The notes below the pieces were generated by a model. It was not told where the DNA came from. It saw only the letters and a list, made by a program, of their open reading frames with translations, and did not search any database. Below are positions 7,190 through 12,707 of a stretch of 12,707 nt of DNA, one piece after another. Position 1 is the first letter of the stretch; each line of letters opens with the position of its first letter. Source of the DNA: Chitinophagales bacterium (GTDB lineage Bacteria > Bacteroidota > Bacteroidia > Chitinophagales > Chitinophagaceae); contig JAATGW010000018.1 in NCBI GenBank assembly GCA_015654495.1, positions 1-12,707 of the forward strand. Direction: 5' to 3'. The position numbers were made by a program, and so were the translations under genes.

Positions 7190-7217
7190 GTTCAACTTTA
7201 AACGTTAAACGTTGAAC
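7190..7217. repeat. GTTNAAC array, copy 5 (4 x 7 bp)
   Basis: Four units: GTTCAAC, TTTAAAC (one mismatch), GTTAAAC, GTTGAAC. The first and last units are the same as in copy 3. It begins 4 bp after the STAS stop codon, in the spacer before rnz, so the genes on either side are codirectional here. Confidence 0.88.
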
Positions 7218-7247
7218 CTGCCTGCCGGCCGGCTTTAAACCTCCTGC

Positions 7248-7303
7248 GAACTATGAACTATGAACTATGAACTGAGAACTAAGAACTACGAACTATAAAC
7301 TAA
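7248..7303. repeat. GAACTNN period-7 tandem array (8 x 7 bp)
   Basis: Eight consecutive heptamers: GAACTAT three times, then GAACTGA, GAACTAA, GAACTAC, GAACTAT and a degenerate AAACTAA. The array ends two bases before the rnz ATG at 7306, so it fills the whole ribosome-loading region. It shares the 7-bp period and the GAAC core with the GTTNAAC arrays but is a distinct sequence. Confidence 0.9.
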
Positions 7304-7305
7304 CT

Positions 7306-8214
7306 ATGCTGGCTGTAACCATACTGGGAAATAATTCTGCGCTGCCGATGCATGACCGGCATCCGACTTCGCAGGTGATTACAACCGAAGATCATCTCTT
7401 TCTTGTTGACTGTGGTGAAGCCACCCAAATCCAGATGAACAGGTATAAGATCCGCCGGAGCAGGATCAACCATATCTTTATTTCTCATCTGCATGGCGAT
7501 CATTATTTCGGTCTTCCAGGGTTACTGAACAGTTATAATCTCACCAGCCGTACAGAGCCATTGCATCTTTACGCACCTGCACCACTCAAAGAAATTCTTG
7601 ATCTGCAGTTTAAAGTGGCCGAGGCAAATCTCTCCTACCAGCTGGTATTTCATCCACTGGGTGAACCCGGACTGCTGCTCGATGAACGAAAAATCACAGT
7701 ACACAGTTTTAAAGTGAGGCACAGGATTCCCTGCTGGGGCTTTCTGTTCAGGGAAAAACCAAAACCCAGGAAGGTCGATCCCGAGAAATCCGTATTGGCG
7801 GGTGTGCCTACCGGTTTTTATCCCCAGCTGAAAGAAGGTGAAGATTTTATTACTCCAGAAGGCATCCTTATAAAAAATGAAACGGTTACAAAACCTTCCC
7901 CACCGTCATACTCCTATGCCTTCACCGCAGACACCTCATATGAAGAAACGATTGCAGAGATTGTAAAGGGCTGCGGACTACTTTATCATGAAGCGACTTA
8001 CCTGGACGAAATGCGGGAGCGCGCCCGCGAAAGATTCCATTCCACCGCAAAAGAAGCAGCGACAATTGCTCAAAGCGCAGGGGTGAAAAAACTGTTGCTC
8101 GGCCACTTCAGCAGTAAATATGAAACCCTCGATGCATTCAGGCAGGAAGCCGAACTCGTGTTTCCTGATGTTGAACTCGCAAAAGAAGGAGTTACATACA
8201 TCGTAAAGTGCTGA
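7306..8214 (+). CDS. rnz: Ribonuclease Z (tRNA 3' endonuclease)
   Basis: Zinc-dependent metallo-beta-lactamase-fold endonuclease that removes the 3' trailer of tRNA precursors in the cytoplasm. The 302-residue length is standard for the short RNase Z form. The N-terminal VTILGNNSALP (4-14) is typical. The metal-binding motif SHLHGDHYFGLPG (60-72) supplies H61, H63, D65 and H66. Further ligand candidates are H139 (VRHRIPCWGF), D209 (FTADTSY) and H267 (GHFSS). HEATY (228-232) and RFHSTAKEAA (243-252) are conserved family blocks. The segment between about 152 and 205 contains the exosite-like variable region. The ATG at 7306 is chosen because the protein starts there as in the family. It lies two bases after a GAACTNN repeat array, with no Shine-Dalgarno. 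It probably shares transcription with the STAS gene, though 120 bp of repeats separate them. Confidence 0.96.
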   Translation: MLAVTILGNNSALPMHDRHPTSQVITTEDHLFLVDCGEATQIQMNRYKIRRSRINHIFISHLHGDHYFGLPGLLNSYNLTSRTEPLHLYAPAPLKEILDLQFKVAEANLSYQLVFHPLGEPGLLLDERKITVHSFKVRHRIPCWGFLFREKPKPRKVDPEKSVLAGVPTGFYPQLKEGEDFITPEGILIKNETVTKPSPPSYSYAFTADTSYEETIAEIVKGCGLLYHEATYLDEMRERARERFHSTAKEAATIAQSAGVKKLLLGHFSSKYETLDAFRQEAELVFPDVELAKEGVTYIVKC

Positions 8215-8258
8215 TTAAAAGCACCTGGTAAAAACTGTGAACTAATTTCCCCAATGAC

Positions 8259-8289
8259 TTGCATTATTGAAATATGAAAATTATTTTTA
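8259..8289 (+). promoter_or_regulatory. Candidate promoter for the giant exported-protein gene
   Basis: TTG (8259-8261), 20 bases, then TATTTTTA (8282-8289), which differs from TAnnTTTG in the last base. It would give a leader of about 200 bases before the ATG at 8499. The long leader and the mismatch make this uncertain. Confidence 0.3.
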
Positions 8290-8453
8290 CATTGTTTTAA
8301 CAGTCCTGCTCCTTTCTAAAATCAACATTTCATTTCTGATAATTTCAACTTCTGTCTGCAAGGGCAGCGACCTTATATAATTCCGAATATTCTCCCACTC
8401 CATCTATCCGCGGAAATTCCGTTCCGACTGATCCCTATTCTCTGATGCACCCT

Positions 8454-8474
8454 GCAGTAATTATCATTTACTGC
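8454..8474 (+). promoter_or_regulatory. Leader hairpin upstream of the giant gene
   Basis: GCAGTAA, a 7-base loop, then TTACTGC: a perfect 7-bp stem ending 24 bases before the ATG. There is no following T-run, so it is not a terminator. It could affect translation or mRNA stability, or be chance. Confidence 0.25.
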
Positions 8475-8498
8475 CGAAACCCTGAAAGACGTATCTGA

Positions 8499-11400
8499 AT
8501 GTACCCTACTACCCTTAGGTTAACTCTGTTTAGCATCCGCCATACAGGTGGCAGAAGTCTGCAAAAAATAATTTGCAGAACTCTCAGCACTGTTTTCCTT
8601 ATTGCATTTCTCTCAACTACCAGTTTAGCACAACTGCTGAATGACGAGTGCAGTAAAGCCATTGCTATTCCTATTACCAATAATGGGTTTGATCTGGGCA
8701 CTTTCAAATCAGGAGAATCTGATCTGACTCATGCAACCATCCAGACAGGCGAATTTTCAGCACCTTCTTTCGTAACCGGCGGCATTAATAAGAAAACAGT
8801 CTGGTATAAGTTCTCATTACCTACAACACGCGCAGTACGCGTAAGTCTTAGCCAGCCCGGAAAATTGATTCAGGCAGGAAATGTTGGTTTTGCTGTATTC
8901 AAAACCAATGAATGTCTCCCAGGTAAAGACGACCTCTATACCAAGTTCACACCCATCGAAACATTTGGCTGGACACAACATCCATGCGTTGGTAAAGGCG
9001 ATTACCTCATACAGGTGAGCAGTAACAATAATGCAGACGGCCCCATATTCATCACGCTCGATATTGCAGATACAACAGGCGCAGTATATGACAAACCAAA
9101 AACTGCACAGAAAATAGGAAAGGTTTCTAATAACCGCGTTACGGTTTCCGATTTTATAGTTGAGTGCCAGTCTATAGACAACGCTGCTGAGATTTGTTTA
9201 CCAAATACTTCTTTCAAAGATTTCACAAAAAGCTCCTGGCACACTTTCACTACGCCGGATTATTTTGACTACTTCAGTGTTTGGGCGGGGCCACAGCAAA
9301 CAGTTTATAATCCGCCGCGAAATGTGATCGGTTACAGATTGTACGAAGGTGATGTTACAACGCTGGGAACCGGAGGCCTTACCCAGGTTGGCGGTTGCGA
9401 TAGTCTTGTAAGTGGCTATTATGGATTTGGCAGAAAAGTATATGGTTGCGGCGATCTGAAATTCAACAAGACCTATACCATTCAACTTATCTATCATAAA
9501 GATTATACAGAAAACCTTCGCCTTGTTCTGGCATGGGACGGCACTGAACCAACAAAAGGGCATAATCCCGTCACGCCATTTCCAACACCAAATAAAATCG
9601 GAGTACTCACGGCAAGTATTTCAGGCGAAAGCCATTCATACACCGATCAGCTTGCATGCAACAGCAGGCATAGTGAACACGATTGTGCTGCAATAATGCC
9701 TGAAAATGGAATCAGCACCAATAGTCAGAAATATAATCTCAGTACGTTTTTCAGTTTTACCATCAAGTCAACATCAACATTGCAGATATGGGCATACCAG
9801 AATTATTGCGGCCCGCAACTATACCTGCAGATATATAAACAATCGCTTACCGGCGATTGTGCGGATCTCAAACCTGCCAACCTCATTGCATCTTATTTAT
9901 ACAATGGCGCATTGCCATGCCTTGATCCCGGTGATTATGTAATCCAGATCAGTGGAGCAGATACACTCAGGCCGCTGAACGATTTTTCATCCGGCAGCTT
10001 TAGTACAAACAATTATCCCCTCTGCCTTAAAAGCAGTCTCGGCGGAACCGTGTACCTCGGGATTACTGCAAAAACAGGTAACTCGGCCAATAAATGGTCC
10101 CTGGCGGCAAACGGGAAAGTCGATCAGATGAATGAGTCAGGGGGAACGATGAAGGCATTAAAAAACCGGGTTACTTATGATGCAGAGGTCGACACTTTCG
10201 GTTGTGCCAATACGGTACTTCCTGCCGGAACGATCTGCAACTACGGAAACGATACAACAAAAGTTGTGTACCGCACCTTTGTTATTGCCGATAGTATGGC
10301 TTTGAATTTTACAAGTGGCTCCATACCCTATTCCATGTTATACAAAGGTGATGCAAATGCATTGGCAGCCGCACAGAACAAACACAGTTTCCCGCAAAGA
10401 ATCACCGGGCTCCAGAAATGGAGTAACTGTATCTGGTACAGTTCCGCCAATCAGCAGGCCTGTGTAACTCCCGGCACATATACCTATGCACAATTTGGCG
10501 GACCTGATTTTATAGGTCAGGCTGTTAGCGCTTCGCTTACACCATCCAGTTACAAAACAAAACATTTTACACCGGCCACTGCGCAGAACCTGGGCAGTCT
10601 CTGGGATTCTTCAGGCAAATACGGGTCACTGAGTTTCACAAGCGATGTGGATACTTTCAGTTGCTACGATAATGATCACTTAATGAAAGATCTGAACAAA
10701 TGCGGATCTGAATTTACCAAGTTTATATTCCGGCAATTCTATATCAGCAAGCCATCGCTGATAAGCATTTCTATCGGTGTGGGATACTATCAGAATTATA
10801 ATGGTTCACTTACACTGTTTAAAGGAAAAGCTACAGATGGAATTGAACAACTTTCGCCGGCACCGGGATGGAGCAGCTGTTTCAGCAGTGGCGCAATTAC
10901 TGATCAGTGTAATCCTTTTGAACCTGGCTGGTATACCCTTGTAACATCAGGCTATGGGGGCAGTTATGAAGATGCGGTAATGAAAAATGGCAGCCAGACT
11001 TCTATGATCGGACTGCCAACACAATTTACTATTACATTAAGCGAGGCATGCCCCCTGCCGAAATTCAACCGACCTTTTAAAGCGTCTATTGATACCAATA
11101 CAAAAAAACCTTACCTGATCCAGTGGGCAGCACAAACCGGATCCACTGCAGCGTATCCGGTCACTTTTCAGAACTATACATTACAGACAGAAAATTTCAA
11201 TTGTATCCCTGATACACCATTTTCAAAACATCCCATCGAAGCCTGCGCAGCAGATATGAAACATGTGGCTTACTATGTTTTCACTACTACACAGGAAAGC
11301 TATCTGCAGATCGATACCAGGGGCTATTGGGGAAAACTGTTTGGCTTCGATGTTCGTAAAGACAGTTCGAAGATGATCACTGAAAAACCAATTCAGGAGT

Positions 11401-12707
11401 GCTTAAGAAAACAGGGATTAATCCAGATTTGCAAATTGCAGCCCGGCACTTATACCCTGGTGATTTTCTCTGAATCGAGGGCCTACTGTCATAACGTAAC
11501 ACCAACTATATACATTGATAAAATCGGATACTCCAGATTTGATCATGCAAATAATGCATATGATTTTGGTATTGTAAAAGCTGACAGCATCTGGCACAAC
11601 GGGAAAAAAGGAGATGTAAATCCACTGAACTCAGGTCGTGCACCAAGTAATGATTTCTTCTACTGCTCTACCGGTTCCAGAGAAAAAGATCCCGATCAGG
11701 CGGTTTGCTATTCGTTGTATAATGATAAAATCTACCTCGATAAAAACAACAATTCATTACATACGGATAATTCAAAAGCTCCCGAAGGAAACAATATTGA
11801 CCGCCGCAACCTATGGTACACATTTGTTATTGATAAGCCAGGTACAGTAAGAGTGCGGGTACAGAATATGACCGCAGGAAAAACCTATCAGTATCCCTAT
11901 TCAATTTACAAATCAGATGCTGACGCTAAAATTCCTTTCGATCAGCTTAGAGCAGGCAGTGAAGTGGATTCAACCCAATTGCAGGGACTGACATTTATTC
12001 GTCATAACCTTTATTATCATTATTGCGATTCGTACCAGGATGTGGATTTTTATGTGGAACCCTGTGCGTTTACACCTACGCGTTACTATATCCTGGTCGA
12101 AAACCGCAATCCCTACCCATATGCAGATGCACACCTGATGAGTCCGAACCACCAGGTGGAAGTTTCAGTGCTGGTGGATTCAGCAACAACAGTCCCTACA
12201 AAATTTGATCATTATTTCCAGGCAAGCAATATCGGTGAAATAAACTCCGGCACAAAAAAAGGTGCGCTTGATAATTTTACATGCGCAACAGGAGATCTTA
12301 CCGATCCGATATCCAGTTACAACTGTCAGAAGACGTTATGGTATAAATTCACAACAACTACAATTGGAAATATCCGCTATCGTGCAGTAATTCAGGATCA
12401 GCAGAATTACGGCGACTACTATCTCCAGCTTTTCAAGGAATCCATTCCCGGCGATTCAACTTCCAAAGGATTAAAATTCAGAACTGCAACAAGCTATCCA
12501 TATGACAATGGCTACTGGAGTCAGCAATGTGTTGAACCCGGAACTTATTATATCCTCATCACAGGCTGTAGCGCAGTTGACCAGAACGTGTACCCTGAAA
12601 TACAGATCCTTGAACAGGCAGGAGATTTCTGTTCAAAACCAATGGTTACTTCCCTGAGTGGCAAATCGTCAAAAACAATCGGACTCACTGTTGATTGTCA
12701 CACGATC
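8499..12707 (+). CDS. Giant exported multi-module protein (PPC/jelly-roll-like repeats), 3' end outside window
   Basis: An unbroken frame of 1403 codons runs off the right edge in phase; a TGA directly precedes the ATG, so the start is well fixed. Residues 1-44 form a signal peptide with a long basic N-region, a hydrophobic core near 31-39 (TVFLIAFLS) and a cleavage site after S-L-A (44), leaving Q45. The mature part consists of divergent modules. Each has a W/F-Y-x-F-T strand (W102, W247, F418, Y591, F742, Y926, W1106, W1281), usually a strand like YLQLFK, and mostly a closing C-x-x-x-G-x-Y-x-I/L type motif (C163, C317, C474, C655, C804, C978, C1189, C1344). A ninth module starts near 1372. 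The layout resembles Bacteroidota PPC-like beta-sandwich domains that open with NDEC (48-51). Many cysteines suggest disulfides. No enzyme motif is seen. Secretion by the type IX system with a C-terminal sorting domain is inferred and lies outside the window. Confidence 0.88.
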   Translation, partial: MYPTTLRLTLFSIRHTGGRSLQKIICRTLSTVFLIAFLSTTSLAQLLNDECSKAIAIPITNNGFDLGTFKSGESDLTHATIQTGEFSAPSFVTGGINKKTVWYKFSLPTTRAVRVSLSQPGKLIQAGNVGFAVFKTNECLPGKDDLYTKFTPIETFGWTQHPCVGKGDYLIQVSSNNNADGPIFITLDIADTTGAVYDKPKTAQKIGKVSNNRVTVSDFIVECQSIDNAAEICLPNTSFKDFTKSSWHTFTTPDYFDYFSVWAGPQQTVYNPPRNVIGYRLYEGDVTTLGTGGLTQVGGCDSLVSGYYGFGRKVYGCGDLKFNKTYTIQLIYHKDYTENLRLVLAWDGTEPTKGHNPVTPFPTPNKIGVLTASISGESHSYTDQLACNSRHSEHDCAAIMPENGISTNSQKYNLSTFFSFTIKSTSTLQIWAYQNYCGPQLYLQIYKQSLTGDCADLKPANLIASYLYNGALPCLDPGDYVIQISGADTLRPLNDFSSGSFSTNNYPLCLKSSLGGTVYLGITAKTGNSANKWSLAANGKVDQMNESGGTMKALKNRVTYDAEVDTFGCANTVLPAGTICNYGNDTTKVVYRTFVIADSMALNFTSGSIPYSMLYKGDANALAAAQNKHSFPQRITGLQKWSNCIWYSSANQQACVTPGTYTYAQFGGPDFIGQAVSASLTPSSYKTKHFTPATAQNLGSLWDSSGKYGSLSFTSDVDTFSCYDNDHLMKDLNKCGSEFTKFIFRQFYISKPSLISISIGVGYYQNYNGSLTLFKGKATDGIEQLSPAPGWSSCFSSGAITDQCNPFEPGWYTLVTSGYGGSYEDAVMKNGSQTSMIGLPTQFTITLSEACPLPKFNRPFKASIDTNTKKPYLIQWAAQTGSTAAYPVTFQNYTLQTENFNCIPDTPFSKHPIEACAADMKHVAYYVFTTTQESYLQIDTRGYWGKLFGFDVRKDSSKMITEKPIQECLRKQGLIQICKLQPGTYTLVIFSESRAYCHNVTPTIYIDKIGYSRFDHANNAYDFGIVKADSIWHNGKKGDVNPLNSGRAPSNDFFYCSTGSREKDPDQAVCYSLYNDKIYLDKNNNSLHTDNSKAPEGNNIDRRNLWYTFVIDKPGTVRVRVQNMTAGKTYQYPYSIYKSDADAKIPFDQLRAGSEVDSTQLQGLTFIRHNLYYHYCDSYQDVDFYVEPCAFTPTRYYILVENRNPYPYADAHLMSPNHQVEVSVLVDSATTVPTKFDHYFQASNIGEINSGTKKGALDNFTCATGDLTDPISSYNCQKTLWYKFTTTTIGNIRYRAVIQDQQNYGDYYLQLFKESIPGDSTSKGLKFRTATSYPYDNGYWSQQCVEPGTYYILITGCSAVDQNVYPEIQILEQAGDFCSKPMVTSLSGKSSKTIGLTVDCHTI

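Larger units (their letters stand above)
8215..8498. other. Intergenic region between rnz and the giant exported-protein gene
   Basis: 284 bases without a convincing gene. It holds a candidate promoter (8259-8289), a small perfect dyad CGGAA-A-TTCCG (8411-8421) next to CCGCGG (8408-8413), and a leader hairpin (8454-8474). No rnz terminator with a U-tract is visible. A 9-codon open frame at 8274 (MKIIFTLF then stop) and a 36-residue hydrophobic frame from a TTG at 8267 are too short to call. Confidence 0.6.

Noticed and set aside
8274..8300. Micro-frame MKIIFTLF then stop, resembling the start of a signal peptide, possibly a decayed gene
   Set aside because: Only eight residues. A frameshifted continuation is hydrophobic but short (to about 8378), and no homologous remnant can be seen.
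9198..9563. 121-residue open frame on the minus strand within the giant gene
   Set aside because: It is antisense to a continuous frame that has a signal peptide and modular structure. Its translation shows no domain and its composition is that of a shadow frame.

Overview
The window looks like a chromosomal segment from a member of the Bacteroidota, most likely Chitinophagales/Chitinophagaceae. This rests on gene content and signals, not on a database match. The supporting signs are a GNAT-nitrilase fusion protein, a STAS gene beside ribonuclease Z, a promoter of the Bacteroidota type (TTTG / TAnnTTTG), no evident Shine-Dalgarno sequences, and a very large secreted repeat protein with a signal peptide ending in A-Q. 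Base composition is moderate and even, and I see no phage, transposon, CRISPR, tRNA or rRNA.

Layout. The left edge cuts into a sugar epimerase/isomerase gene of the D-psicose/D-tagatose 3-epimerase family (+). It converges on, and overlaps by 4 bp, a full-length Sua5 threonylcarbamoyl-AMP synthase gene (-). Next come a small META-domain lipoprotein gene (+), a GNAT-nitrilase fusion gene (-), and clpC (-) with a strong intrinsic terminator. A divergent region with a good promoter and a perfect 13-bp dyad leads into a STAS-domain gene and rnz (both +). From 8499 to the right edge one uninterrupted frame of 1403 codons encodes the start of a giant exported protein. It is built from at least eight divergent modules of about 145-185 residues, and its end lies outside the window.

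The genes are mostly single housekeeping units (tRNA t6A modification, tRNA 3' processing, proteolysis) plus envelope or exported proteins. They do not form one pathway. Only STAS and rnz look like a possible pair.

The most unusual non-coding signal is a 7-bp-period repeat family. Units of GTTNAAC occur as 21-35 bp arrays at five places between 784 and 7217, three of them exactly four units (28 bp) long. One array supplies the last codons and the stop codons of both convergent genes at its locus. A second period-7 array of GAACTNN units (8 x 7 bp) stops two bases before the rnz start codon. No such array was seen in 8215-12707.
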